Both the position numbers and the translations under genes were made by a program. Of a stretch of DNA of 64,000 nucleotides, positions 25,618 to 34,494 are shown one piece after another. The notes beneath the pieces were generated by a model, which made no database searches, was not told where the DNA came from, and worked only from the letters and a program-made list of their open reading frames with translations. The number at the start of each line of letters is the position of its first letter. The first letter of the stretch is position 1. Source of the DNA: Oceanospirillum sp048265165 (GTDB taxonomy: Bacteria > Pseudomonadota > Gammaproteobacteria > Pseudomonadales > Halomonadaceae); the NCBI RefSeq assembly GCF_048265165.1, contig NZ_JBLXCD010000002.1, positions 62,001-126,000 of the forward strand, written 5' to 3'.

Positions 25618-27525
25618 ATGAAACTTTATATTGCGGAAAAACCCAGTTTAGGCCGAGCTATCGCCGCCGTATTACCAAAACCTCACAAAAAGCATGATGG
25701 CTATATAGAGGCAGCCAATGGTGACTGCGTCAGCTGGTGTATCGGCCACCTGTTGGAACAGGCTGACCCGGAAAGTTATGATCCGGCTCTGAAAAAATGG
25801 CAGCTCAGTACACTCCCTATTATTCCCGATGAGTGGCAGCTCAAGCCTAAGCCTAAAACCCGCAAGCAACTTAGCGTATTGCGCCAGCTAGTAAAGAAAG
25901 CCAGCCAACTGGTCAACGCCGGTGACCCGGATCGTGAAGGTCAGCTATTAGTGGACGAAGTGATCAGCTACCTCAAGCCACCTGCCAATAAAATCAAAAA
26001 TGCCCAGCGGATACTGATCAATGACCTGACCCCAGCGGCCGTCAAAAAAGCATTAGCCAACCCGAGGGCTAACCGTGATTTTATTCCACTGGCGACATCT
26101 GCCCTTGCCCGCAGTCGGGCTGACTGGCTGTATGGTATCAACCTGACCCGGGCTTTTACCTTAAAAGGGCAGCAAGCTGGCTACAAAGGGGTACTTTCTG
26201 TCGGCCGGGTACAGACTCCGGTACTGGGGCTTGTGGTGCGCCGGGATGAGGAGATCGCCAATTTCTCCCCCAAAGACTTTTATGAAGTATTGGCTCATAT
26301 CCAGCCAACCGAAGGTGGTCCTGTCAGCTTTACCGCCAAGTGGGTGCCAAGTGACGCCTGTCTGCCTCACCAAGATGAAGAGGGCCGGGTGATCAACCGT
26401 AAACTGGCGGAGCATGTTGTACAGAGTATTCTTCAGCAGCCCGCCATAGTGCTTATACTGGAAGAAAAACAAAAAAGGGAGGCCCCGCCTCTGCCTTTTA
26501 ACCTGTCCCAACTACAAATTACGGCCAATAAGGTGTTCGGACTCTCAGCTCAACAGGTACTCGATACCTGCCAGGGCTTGTACGAGAAGCATAACCTGAT
26601 TACTTACCCGCGCTCTGACAGCCGCCATCTACCCACAGAACAGTGGGGCGACCGACATCAGGTGTTATCTGCAATAGGCCGGAATCTGGGAAACGAACAC
26701 CCTGCAGCTTTTGTCGCAAAGGCCAACCCAGAACTGAAAAGCAAAGCCTGGAACAGCGCTAAGGTGGATGCCCACCATGCCATTATTCCCACCGGAAAGG
26801 TTTCTGATATCAGCCGGTTATCAAACATAGAACAGAAAGTTTATCGCTTAATAGCCCAGTATTATCTGATGCAGTTTTTTCCGGCATATCGCTATCTGGC
26901 GCAAACGGCAGAGTTTGAGATCAAGGGAGGGAAATTTATTGCCAAAGCCCGACAGAATCAGGATCTTGGTTGGAAGCCGCTTTTGAAGCAGGAACCCGAG
27001 GAGCAGTATCTCCCCTCTTTCAAACAGGGTGACACCCTCTGGTGCAGCCACGGGGAGTTGCTGGTCAAGGAGACGCAACCACCAAAGCACTTTACTGATG
27101 CCTCGTTACTGGCTGCGATGACCGGCATTAGCCGTTTTGTGAAAGATACAAAGATTCGAAAAATTCTGAAGGAAACCGACGGACTTGGCACTGAAGCTAC
27201 CCGAGCAGGCATTATTGAGCTGTTGATAAAACGAGGCTTTATCCGTCGACAGAACAAGCTTGTTTTATCCACAGACTCAGGCAAGGCACTGATTCGCAAT
27301 CTTCCCGAGCCCACCACCTTGCCAGACCGAACCGCCCAATGGGAAAGCCAGCTCGACGCCATCAGTCAGAAGGCTAAACGCTACAATGATTTTATGTTGC
27401 CGATGCTGGAGGATCTGAAAGCACTGGTCGATCAGGCCAAAGCCGCTCAGATGAGAGGCCTTTCAGGATTAAACAGCCAAACTACGTTTAAAAAGCCTGC
27501 GGCCAAAAGGCGGCGTAAAAAGTAG
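25618..27525 (+). CDS. topB: DNA topoisomerase III
   Basis: This 635-residue type IA topoisomerase decatenates and relaxes DNA through a covalent 5'-phosphotyrosine. The Toprim domain begins KLYIAEKPSLGRAIAAVLP and has the acidic DPDREGQLLVDEV. SVGRVQTPVLGLVVRRDEEI follows, and the catalytic Tyr is in NLITYPRSDSRHLP. The C-terminus is short and basic (KPAAKRRRKK), without zinc fingers, as usual for TopB. It lies divergent to recA and convergent to pncC, splitting two genes that are usually adjacent. Confidence 0.97.
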   Translation: MKLYIAEKPSLGRAIAAVLPKPHKKHDGYIEAANGDCVSWCIGHLLEQADPESYDPALKKWQLSTLPIIPDEWQLKPKPKTRKQLSVLRQLVKKASQLVNAGDPDREGQLLVDEVISYLKPPANKIKNAQRILINDLTPAAVKKALANPRANRDFIPLATSALARSRADWLYGINLTRAFTLKGQQAGYKGVLSVGRVQTPVLGLVVRRDEEIANFSPKDFYEVLAHIQPTEGGPVSFTAKWVPSDACLPHQDEEGRVINRKLAEHVVQSILQQPAIVLILEEKQKREAPPLPFNLSQLQITANKVFGLSAQQVLDTCQGLYEKHNLITYPRSDSRHLPTEQWGDRHQVLSAIGRNLGNEHPAAFVAKANPELKSKAWNSAKVDAHHAIIPTGKVSDISRLSNIEQKVYRLIAQYYLMQFFPAYRYLAQTAEFEIKGGKFIAKARQNQDLGWKPLLKQEPEEQYLPSFKQGDTLWCSHGELLVKETQPPKHFTDASLLAAMTGISRFVKDTKIRKILKETDGLGTEATRAGIIELLIKRGFIRRQNKLVLSTDSGKALIRNLPEPTTLPDRTAQWESQLDAISQKAKRYNDFMLPMLEDLKALVDQAKAAQMRGLSGLNSQTTFKKPAAKRRRKK

Positions 27526-27649
27526 TTTCCCTAGTGCGGTGAACCCTGTGCGTGTCACCATCGGTGCATGACGCCCCTCGTGGCTTATGCGCCCTAAGAT
27601 CAAGATAGATCAATCACCTCAACCAACCCGTGATAAACAAAATGCAGGG

Positions 27650-28147
27650 TTATGACTGTTCACTCAAAAACATCAGCAATCGCTGCAAAGCAGTATCTAT
27701 GGTCTGCTCCCGAACGGCATTGCGGTCACCATCAAAAAGAAAGCACTCGGCCTGAACATCAGAGGCACTGCCCCAGGCGATCCAGACAGTGCCAACCGGT
27801 TTGTCAGGACTACCGCCACCGGGGCCAGCAACACCACTAACAGATACGGCGAAAGTCGCCTCACTGTTCGCCACCGCGCCTGCGACCATCGCCGTCACGA
27901 CCGCCTCGCTTACCGCGCCACGCTCAGCAATCACCTCTGCCGGCACACCCAACATCCGGCTTTTCGATTGATTGGAATAGGTCACAAACCCGGCATCAAA
28001 CCAGGCTGAACTACCAGCTACTGCCGTTAACGCATGGGCGATACCGCCACCGGTACAGGATTCCGCCGTAGCCATAAGAGCTTTATGCTCACACAGCTGA
28101 TTAGCCAGTTGCTCTATTAGGTCTTGGCGGAATACTAAACCAGTCAT
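27650..28147 (-). CDS. pncC: Nicotinamide-nucleotide amidohydrolase PncC (CinA C-terminal domain)
   Basis: This 165-residue single-domain CinA protein deamidates nicotinamide mononucleotide to nicotinate mononucleotide in NAD recycling. Motifs are ATAESCTGGGIAHALTAV with the catalytic Ser, FVTYSNQSKSRMLGV, and VSGVAGPGGGSPDKPVGTVW. The ATG at 28147 follows AGAGG at eight bases. The longer frame reaches into the upstream chemoreceptor gene. In Pseudomonas relatives this gene sits directly upstream of recA. Confidence 0.96.
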   Translation of the reverse strand: MTGLVFRQDLIEQLANQLCEHKALMATAESCTGGGIAHALTAVAGSSAWFDAGFVTYSNQSKSRMLGVPAEVIAERGAVSEAVVTAMVAGAVANSEATFAVSVSGVAGPGGGSPDKPVGTVWIAWGSASDVQAECFLFDGDRNAVREQTIDTALQRLLMFLSEQS

Positions 28148-28181
28148 CTGTTTACCTCTGTCCTGAAAACACCAACTGATA

Positions 28182-29759
28182 TCAGGTGATTTTGTAGCCA
28201 CTAATCAGCTCATCAACATCGAGAACCTGCTGATCCAGTTGATCCGACATCTGGCGTGATCTTTGCGCACCTTCAACCAAACTTTGCCCAGATTCCATTA
28301 TGGCATGTAAGTTTTCATTAATAGCATTCGAGGTTGAAGATTGCTCCTCTGTTGCAGACGCAATTTGCAGGTTTAACTCATTCACCTGAGTGATAGCATT
28401 CTCAATATGCTCAATGGCCACACCCGCACTTTGAATCGAAGTCAGTGTCTCTTCAGATCTCTGGTGCCCTTGCTCAATAGAACGGAGTGCTGCTCCGGAG
28501 ATACGACCCAGTTCATCCGCTGTATTTTTAATTTCCAGCGTAAACTCCTGAGTTCTCTGGGAAAGTGTCCGCACCTCATCTGCAACCACGGCAAAACCAC
28601 GGCCATGCTCTCCAGCCCGCGCAGATTCAATGGCAGCGTTCAGCGCCAGCAAATTTGTTTGCTCTGAAATATCGCTGATTGAGCTGGTAATATCAGAGAT
28701 AGCGCCCACTTTACTCACAAGCTCATTTACCTGAGTAATAGCCGTTTCCAGTGCCTGATTAGTCACCTCTGTCATTTCAATCGAATCCTGCATGCTGCCG
28801 GTTCCTTCCCTGGCAGCCTTCACAGCCTGACTGGCAGAGTCCGAAGCCTGCTGAGCATTCTCAGCCACCTGCTCAATACTAACGGTCATCTCTTGGGTCG
28901 AGGTCGCTGCTGAGCTTAACTCGCGATCTTGCTCCAGAGAGACGCGGTTCGTGTATTCACTAACGGTAACCAGCTCGCTGACACTCTGTTTCAGGTGGCC
29001 GGATAACCCTCTGACCTGCCCAACCAATCCACTAAATTGGTCAACCAGATAATTGAAAGATTCGCCGGCAGCATTTCCGTCCTTGACGCGTTCAGACAGA
29101 TCTTTTTCACTGCGGAATTGATCCACCAGCTCAATAACTCTTGCCGCCTGATCTCTTTGAGCTCCCATCTGCAGGGCAAAATAAGTCAAAATACCTGCCT
29201 CAAAAACAACAAATGAAGCATGTAAAAAAGCAATACCCCAACTACAGCCGTAGTTAAAAATCATGATATCCATATCACCCAGCTGGACGCCGGAAAGCTG
29301 TAATCCCGTTAACAACAGATGGTGAACAGCAATAACCACAGCAGCAGTCAGAACCGGTAACCAGTCCCGATAGATGATCAACAGTGCCAACGAGGAAAAT
29401 ATGTGGAAATGCATTTCAATGCGACCCATTTGCGCCTGAATCATGATAGCTGAAAACAACATCAGACAAGCAGCAAACAGTACGGAGCAAGCCCGTGTGC
29501 CTTTAAACAGGGTGTAGCCGACAAAAGCCAGACCACCAACCATAAGGGCAGCCACCAGTGCAAAAACGGTCGTGCCGTAATCATAGGGTACCAATAACCC
29601 TACAACCGGAATATGCAGCAGTAAAATAGTCAGCATCTGCCGGTCATATGAAAGCACCTGTTGTTGTGCCTGATTGGTTGAACTCACCGAACTATTTCCC
29701 TCTGTAAAACCCGACCTATCTGTAAAACCATGCTCACCAGCCCTGCCATTTCCGTTCAT
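28182..29759 (-). CDS. Methyl-accepting chemotaxis protein with integral-membrane sensor
   Basis: This chemoreceptor of about 525 residues lacks a large periplasmic domain. Its first 200 residues form about six membrane helices. They include a notable His-rich stretch, MGRIEMHFHIFSSLALLI followed by YRDWLP and VIAVHHLLL. The rest is a cytoplasmic signalling domain with the hairpin tip EQTNLLALNAAIESARAGE and GRGFAVVADEVRTLS. No HAMP domain is obvious. The ATG at 29759 has GAAGGAGAG upstream and beats the ATG at 29780. It follows the SCO-like gene by about 20 bases and may be cotranscribed. The His set could bind metal or haem, which is unproven. Confidence 0.93.
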   Translation of the reverse strand: MNGNGRAGEHGFTDRSGFTEGNSSVSSTNQAQQQVLSYDRQMLTILLLHIPVVGLLVPYDYGTTVFALVAALMVGGLAFVGYTLFKGTRACSVLFAACLMLFSAIMIQAQMGRIEMHFHIFSSLALLIIYRDWLPVLTAAVVIAVHHLLLTGLQLSGVQLGDMDIMIFNYGCSWGIAFLHASFVVFEAGILTYFALQMGAQRDQAARVIELVDQFRSEKDLSERVKDGNAAGESFNYLVDQFSGLVGQVRGLSGHLKQSVSELVTVSEYTNRVSLEQDRELSSAATSTQEMTVSIEQVAENAQQASDSASQAVKAAREGTGSMQDSIEMTEVTNQALETAITQVNELVSKVGAISDITSSISDISEQTNLLALNAAIESARAGEHGRGFAVVADEVRTLSQRTQEFTLEIKNTADELGRISGAALRSIEQGHQRSEETLTSIQSAGVAIEHIENAITQVNELNLQIASATEEQSSTSNAINENLHAIMESGQSLVEGAQRSRQMSDQLDQQVLDVDELISGYKIT

Positions 29760-29781
29760 ATCTCTCCTTCCATCTATCATT

Positions 29782-30393
29782 TTATGCCCTGTCTTCGAAC
29801 ACTGTAATTAAACGTTTCAGATCCTGCTCGACCCGGTTAAGGTCGAGAGCAGACGAGGTATAAACCAGCTCTAAACGCTGGTCCTGACTAACGACATAGA
29901 TAAAACCACTGTGATCTATTTCGTAGCCTTGCTGATCCGGTCTGACAGAGACTGTATCAGCCATTATTCTTGCCAAATCCTGTGCTTTTTCCTGCGAAGC
30001 GGGGCGTATCGACTGGAAACTCTGACCCAAAGCAGACATCGCACGCTGCAGCTTTTCAGGCGTATCCCTGTTAGGGTCGATGGTAATAAAAGTAAAACGC
30101 ACCGGTTGGCCTGCTAAACGGTCGTGCAGAGTTTTAAGGTTTAATAATTGCTGCGGGCAAACAGTACCGCACTGCAAATAACCAAAGAACAAAACATTAA
30201 GTGATTTTTTCTCATTATAAGGTAGTTGTAGATCTTTAATATCAAGATTGCGCTTTAACCCATAATAGTCTGAGGAGTTCAGAAGTCCAGGTAAAAAGGG
30301 CAGCGCAAAGAGCAGTGCCGCCATTGAAAGCGATAGTAACAAGCCACCTAATTTCTGTTTAGTAGAATACGCCAATGTTATGAGTGTCCACAT
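29782..30393 (-). CDS. SCO1/SenC-family thioredoxin-fold protein
   Basis: This is a membrane-anchored protein with a thioredoxin-like domain facing the periplasm. The SCO copper/redox motif CGTVCP lies in FFGYLQCGTVCPQQLL, and the distant His ligand is in EIDHSGFIYVVS. ITIDPNRDTPEKLQ is also typical. SCO proteins deliver copper to cytochrome oxidase or act as thiol reductases. I use the ATG at 30393, which leaves one clear membrane helix. The frame is open to an ATG at 30525, which has no ribosome binding site and would add 44 residues. The chemoreceptor gene follows closely. Confidence 0.85.
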   Translation of the reverse strand: MWTLITLAYSTKQKLGGLLLSLSMAALLFALPFLPGLLNSSDYYGLKRNLDIKDLQLPYNEKKSLNVLFFGYLQCGTVCPQQLLNLKTLHDRLAGQPVRFTFITIDPNRDTPEKLQRAMSALGQSFQSIRPASQEKAQDLARIMADTVSVRPDQQGYEIDHSGFIYVVSQDQRLELVYTSSALDLNRVEQDLKRLITVFEDRA

Positions 30394-30506
30394 AAAGCCT
30401 ATTGATAATAGCAAACCGGAGCAACGATACGAACGATACGTTAGGTCAGGTTTTCGACCGCTATAAATTGGCGGCAAATATACATGATTCAGATCAATAA
30501 AGCAGC

Positions 30507-30547
30507 GCCTAATATTGTTAGGCATTGATGTTTTTTGTTAGGCATTG
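30507..30547. repeat. Short direct and inverted repeats with GTTAGGC cores
   Basis: GCCTAA-TATTG-TTAGGC (30507-30523) is a perfect short inverted repeat. The 12-mer TGTTAGGCATTG occurs at 30516-30527 and again at 30536-30547. GTTAGGC matches the integron core-site consensus GTTRRRY, but the unit is much shorter than a normal attC site. Its meaning is unclear. Confidence 0.5.
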
Positions 30548-30712
30548 TTATACGAATTATAACTACCTGAACTATAAGCTTATTATTTTAATTCCTAGTA
30601 CATCTAGTATGTTAATAGTTTCATTTACAACCAAGCCCACTTCAGTTCCCGAAGCAGGTTTATTTTTTATTTATATTAAAAATACAGTTTTACCTTAAGC
30701 GTAACTAACTGA

Positions 30713-30859
30713 TTAAAATAAGAATAAATCTTTTTCCATTACTTTAGCCTTGGCTTTAACAAAGTATTTAACAAACCACTCTTTGTTATCATCCTGTGCG
30801 TATACCTCCGCATAGGCGTTCAGAACCGAGTTTGAACTAAATACCAGGTCAATACGGGT
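30713..30859 (-). pseudogene. katG 3' remnant (catalase-peroxidase C-terminus)
   Basis: About 48 residues ending in a stop codon resemble the extreme C-terminus of catalase-peroxidase KatG. TRIDLVFSSNSVLNAYAEVY corresponds to the TRxDLVFGSNSxLRAxAEVYA of intact enzymes and is followed by a WFVKYFVKAKAKVM tail. The frame continues upstream to 30970 with about 37 residues that do not look like KatG. The rest of the gene, over 2 kb, is absent. This is a decayed or recombined remnant. The surrounding 500 bases hold no other gene that I can support. Confidence 0.78.
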
Positions 30860-31051
30860 GGCCGCAACGGCCAGAGCATCCATCGCATCATCACGACCCA
30901 TTTCAGAGATAGGCTCAGACACTAGCGGGTCGTGCGTTGCAAAAGAATGCCAGTAACCACTATATCCCATTAAAACTATATCCCGTTAAAATAGCCTCTA
31001 TATTTCCGGCTGGACCGTTGATCATGGATTCATGGAAGGTAACCAAAGAGT

Positions 31052-31705
31052 ATGTATTTACTGTTGATTGAAGACGATATTCCTCTGGGCAATGTCATGC
31101 TGCGCTTACTCAAAGCCTATTACCGGGTTGACTGGGTTCGTTCGGTGGCAGCAGCAGTCGCTCATATTTCAGCCCATGACTACGATCTGATTCTGCTGGA
31201 TCTGGGGCTACCGGATGGCAGCGGCGTGGACTTGCTCAAACAGATTCGGCAAAAATATCAAACCCCCGTTTTGATTGTTTCCGCCCGGGACACCCTGGAT
31301 GATCGTGTGCAGGGGCTGGATACAGGAGCTGATGACTATATTGTAAAACCCTTTGCTCCAGAGGAGTTACTGGCGAGGATCAGAGCCCTGTTAAGGCGAC
31401 AGGCGGGGCAGGCAACCAACCTCATCTACTCTGGCGATTTATGCTTTTCACCGGCAGAGAACACCTTCTACCTGCAGGATCAGCCAATATCACTCCCCAG
31501 AAAAGAGCACGAGCTGCTGACCGTATTGCTACATGCCGGTGGCAAACCCGTTAGCCGGGAGCGTCTGACACAGCAACTGTACAGTAGCGGCAATGAAGCT
31601 GAATCCAATACAATTGACGTCTATATTCATGCCTTGAGAAAAATACTGGGCAAAAAGCGCATTGAAACGCTTCGTGGCCGGGGCTTCCGTATTGTTGAGA
31701 ACTAA
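31052..31705 (+). CDS. OmpR-family response regulator (QseB/PmrA-like)
   Basis: This 217-residue protein has a receiver domain, with acidic pocket IEDD near residue 7, phosphoacceptor Asp in LILLDLGLPDGSGVDLL and the Lys in DYIVKPFAPEELLAR, and a C-terminal winged-helix DNA-binding domain ending ETLRGRGFRIVEN. The kinase gene begins immediately after its stop codon. The regulator, kinase and BOF-protein set recalls ygiW-qseB-qseC of enterobacteria, although the gene order differs. Confidence 0.94.
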   Translation: MYLLLIEDDIPLGNVMLRLLKAYYRVDWVRSVAAAVAHISAHDYDLILLDLGLPDGSGVDLLKQIRQKYQTPVLIVSARDTLDDRVQGLDTGADDYIVKPFAPEELLARIRALLRRQAGQATNLIYSGDLCFSPAENTFYLQDQPISLPRKEHELLTVLLHAGGKPVSRERLTQQLYSSGNEAESNTIDVYIHALRKILGKKRIETLRGRGFRIVEN

Positions 31706-33013
31706 ATGAAACGACAGCTGAAACTAAAACAACTGGCTTGGGCATTAGGTATAAGCATTGCCCTGACGGCTCTAATCACACCGGTTATCACCTGGCTAGC
31801 CGTTGATGATGAACTGTCAGAGCTGCTCTATGAAGATATTCAGCAGCAAACCCAGCTTCTCTATCGTCTGATTGACCGGGGCCATATCGCCGCCGATGAG
31901 CTGGAGGTTTTCCTCAATGAGTCTTTTATTGATGACCATGAAGACACCTTTCTGATCTCTGTAGAACACCTGGGAGAGCACTGGTACGCCAGTAACTTTA
32001 ATCTGGAGCGGCACTACGGAAGCACCGAGTCCGGCGTTATCCAGATGGAACATATGGATCATCTCTGGAAAGGGTATCAGCTACGACAGGGAGACCTTCT
32101 GATCAAACTGATGCGCCGTGATGATATGGCTAACGATATCAAAGGGGACGTTACGGAAGATGTCTTACTGCCGATTATGCTCGGAAACCTGATCAGTATT
32201 TTCCTGTTACTGGTACTGCTTAACCTGGTGACCGCACCACTGAACCGCCTTGTACACCTGATCCGGCAACGCCATGCAGAAGACCTCAGTGAACTACCTC
32301 AAATCAGCCGACTGGCGGAGCTTCAGGCCATCACCTCCAGTCTGAACCGGCTGATCACAGGTATCAAAGAAACGCTGCAGCGGGAGAAACGCTTTACCAG
32401 TGACGTTGCCCATGAACTCAGAACGCCCCTGACCACACTCAAGCTAGAACTATCCATGCCCGATACGGATCACCAGTCCGTTCGAAAGGAAGTTGACCGC
32501 CTGATCCATGTGGTTGATCAACTGCTGATACTTGCCAGAATTGAAGCCGGGCAATGGCAACAACATTGCACCCGCTTTAATATCCGAACGGCCCTTCAGG
32601 ATGTATGCCAACGCTCAGAATCACGGTTGCAGCAGGTCGGCATCCGGTTCGATTATGCGCTGTCAGACTTCGATATCGAAGGCGACCCAACACTCATCTC
32701 TCTGCTGGTTGAAAACCTGCTGAACAATGCAGCACATCACGCCGAAACGGCAGACCATGTCTCCCTGACGATGCAGGCAACAGCATCCCGGCTGAGGCTG
32801 ATTATTGAAGATAATGGTCGCGGCATACCCGCATCAAAGCGCCAGACGATGCTGGAACCCTTTGCCCGGCTTGACCAAAGAACAGAGGGGCTTGGCCTGG
32901 GGTTAGCCATCAGTCAACAAACTGCCAGACTCCACAGCAGCCAACTCACTCTGGAAGATGCAGAACCAGGTCTGAGGGTTTGCCTGACCTTTGACCACTT
33001 AATGCAAAGTTAA
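31706..33013 (+). CDS. Sensor histidine kinase partnered with the adjacent regulator
   Basis: This 435-residue inner-membrane kinase has membrane helices near 10-32 and 151-173 around a 120-residue periplasmic sensor and a HAMP linker. The H-box is FTSDVAHELRTPLTTLKLEL with the phosphoacceptor His. The ATPase domain has LVENLLNNAAHHAE, EDNGRGIPA and GLGLGLAISQQTARLH. It resembles QseC/PmrB kinases. The periplasmic region has several acidic residues, but the ligand is not evident. There is no gap from the regulator stop codon. Confidence 0.94.
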   Translation: MKRQLKLKQLAWALGISIALTALITPVITWLAVDDELSELLYEDIQQQTQLLYRLIDRGHIAADELEVFLNESFIDDHEDTFLISVEHLGEHWYASNFNLERHYGSTESGVIQMEHMDHLWKGYQLRQGDLLIKLMRRDDMANDIKGDVTEDVLLPIMLGNLISIFLLLVLLNLVTAPLNRLVHLIRQRHAEDLSELPQISRLAELQAITSSLNRLITGIKETLQREKRFTSDVAHELRTPLTTLKLELSMPDTDHQSVRKEVDRLIHVVDQLLILARIEAGQWQQHCTRFNIRTALQDVCQRSESRLQQVGIRFDYALSDFDIEGDPTLISLLVENLLNNAAHHAETADHVSLTMQATASRLRLIIEDNGRGIPASKRQTMLEPFARLDQRTEGLGLGLAISQQTARLHSSQLTLEDAEPGLRVCLTFDHLMQS

Positions 33014-33062
33014 TATTCCCACCGGCATACTGAACCTGTTGGTCATTCCCAAGGAGTTCAGT

Positions 33063-33425
33063 ATGCGATCTGTCTATTTCATTCTTTTCCCGGCTTTAAC
33101 CGTCTCTCTGGCAACGCTTTCTCTGACAGCACATGCAACCCATCCTGTACCGGATCATTGTCCAATCCTTTCTCTCGCTCAGGCCCAGCAAGCTCATGAT
33201 GACAGTCAGGTCTGCGTTAAAGGCCGTATCATCAAGCGGCTTTCAGATGAAGACTATCTGCTTAAAGACAATAGCGGCACGCTAACTGTCGAAATCAGCA
33301 ATCACCTCTGGCGTGGTCTGCAACTCACGTCGGAACAACCCCTTCTGCTCTGGGGTGAAATTGATCAGGACCCGGAGCATACAAGCCTGGAAGTGGATGC
33401 TCTGGAAAAAATCATCGCGGACTGA
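33063..33425 (+). CDS. Periplasmic BOF-fold protein, YgiW/YdeI (NirD-type) family
   Basis: This 120-residue protein has a signal peptide (MRSVYFILFPALTVSLATLS...AHA) and a bacterial OB-fold domain. Family features are VCVKGRIIKRLSDEDYLLKD, SGTLTVEISNHLW and LWGEIDQD. YgiW-type proteins accompany QseBC-like systems and are linked to stress tolerance. The ATG at 33063 follows AAGGAG. The 49-base gap after the kinase gene suggests one operon. Confidence 0.88.
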   Translation: MRSVYFILFPALTVSLATLSLTAHATHPVPDHCPILSLAQAQQAHDDSQVCVKGRIIKRLSDEDYLLKDNSGTLTVEISNHLWRGLQLTSEQPLLLWGEIDQDPEHTSLEVDALEKIIAD

Positions 33426-33489
33426 GATCTCTTTTATCGGGCTTTCTTAGCAGACCAACTAAAACATCAGACACATATGGAGTTAACCC

Positions 33490-34167
33490 ATGAAAAAATA
33501 TCTGCCTCTGGCACTGCTGGCTATTTCACCACTCTCTCAGGCTGATGCCTATCTGCAACTGGGCTTAGGCACCGTCGAAATGGATCATGATGAAGCGGTT
33601 GTATTTTCCGATAGCACTCGTCTGAAGCCGGACAGCAATGACAGCTCGCAACAGATCACACTGGGCTATCGCTTTGAAAGTTTCGGGATTGAGATCAGTC
33701 ACCGGAATATGGAAGGAACGGAAGATCATGAGTTTTCGACACTGACAGCAATTCCCTCTCTTCCCAGCGGAGTTACAGGTGGTACTCCAAATGAATACGA
33801 AGAAGATAAAGACGCTACGTTTGATGCCAGCCAGGTGGCTATTAAAGGTGTCTACTACTGGGATCTGGATCAGCAGTGGTTACTGAAAAGCGGTCTGGGC
33901 CTGACCTATACCGACTATGAGATGCGCGCTTCCTATGTGCGCTCATGGGAGGAGGACAAACCCGGTGAGGACTGGGAGTACGATCAGGTTGTCAGTCAAA
34001 GTAAGGAAACCGATACCGCATGGGGTGGCATCGCCAGCATCGGTGTTCACTACACCCCCCTGCCGGATAGCGTACCGGGGCTGAACCTGGGCGTTGAAGC
34101 CTCTGTCGCCACAGATAAATACAACACCGCCAGCGCTCTATACGGCACATTAGGCTGGAGATTCTGA
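33490..34167 (+). CDS. Outer-membrane beta-barrel protein
   Basis: This 225-residue protein has a signal peptide cut after ...SPLSQADA and a small porin-like barrel. It shows alternating polar/aromatic strands such as QQITLGYRFESFGIEISH and WLLKSGLGLTYTDYEMRAS, and ends in an aromatic residue (GTLGWRF), the usual outer-membrane assembly signal. The length fits an eight-stranded OmpW/OmpA-like barrel. The function is unknown. It follows the BOF gene by about 65 bases and may be a target or part of the same unit. Confidence 0.82.
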   Translation: MKKYLPLALLAISPLSQADAYLQLGLGTVEMDHDEAVVFSDSTRLKPDSNDSSQQITLGYRFESFGIEISHRNMEGTEDHEFSTLTAIPSLPSGVTGGTPNEYEEDKDATFDASQVAIKGVYYWDLDQQWLLKSGLGLTYTDYEMRASYVRSWEEDKPGEDWEYDQVVSQSKETDTAWGGIASIGVHYTPLPDSVPGLNLGVEASVATDKYNTASALYGTLGWRF

Positions 34168-34203
34168 TTAAAACGATGGGGCTGGTTTCAGCCCCTCTCG
34201 GCG

Positions 34204-34494
34204 TTACTGACAAAGTGTCTTAATGGCGTACTCAGGATCTGCATCCAGTATTTTCAGCAAGGCACGTGCAGGCCCAGTAGGATGTCGTCGTCCCTGTTCC
34301 CAGTTCTCCAATGTGCGCTTACTCACCCCAACCACACGGGCGAAATGGGCTTGAGTTAAACCTGTCTTATTCCGAATTGCTATCACTTCAGGCTCTGCAA
34401 ACGCTGCAACACGAGCGGGTTCAGCATTGCCTTTAATGATCTCATCAGCCTGCTCTACGCTGGCAAGTAACTCTTCAAACAATGAGTTATCCAT
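34204..34494 (-). CDS. NadS/HigA-like helix-turn-helix antitoxin
   Basis: This 96-residue protein has a Cro/XRE helix-turn-helix in IRNKTGLTQAHFARVVGV and SKRTLENWEQGRRHPTGPA, matching the antitoxin of RelE/ParE-type toxin pairs, where the toxin gene comes first. The ATG at 34494 overlaps the toxin stop (ATGA arrangement). Such antitoxins bind the toxin and repress their own promoter. The toxin next to it is frameshifted. Confidence 0.9.
   Translation of the reverse strand: MDNSLFEELLASVEQADEIIKGNAEPARVAAFAEPEVIAIRNKTGLTQAHFARVVGVSKRTLENWEQGRRHPTGPARALLKILDADPEYAIKTLCQ

Noticed and set aside
30860..30970. Upstream part of the katG-remnant frame as a separate gene
   Set aside because: The 37 residues are too short, have no ribosome binding site and no recognisable similarity.
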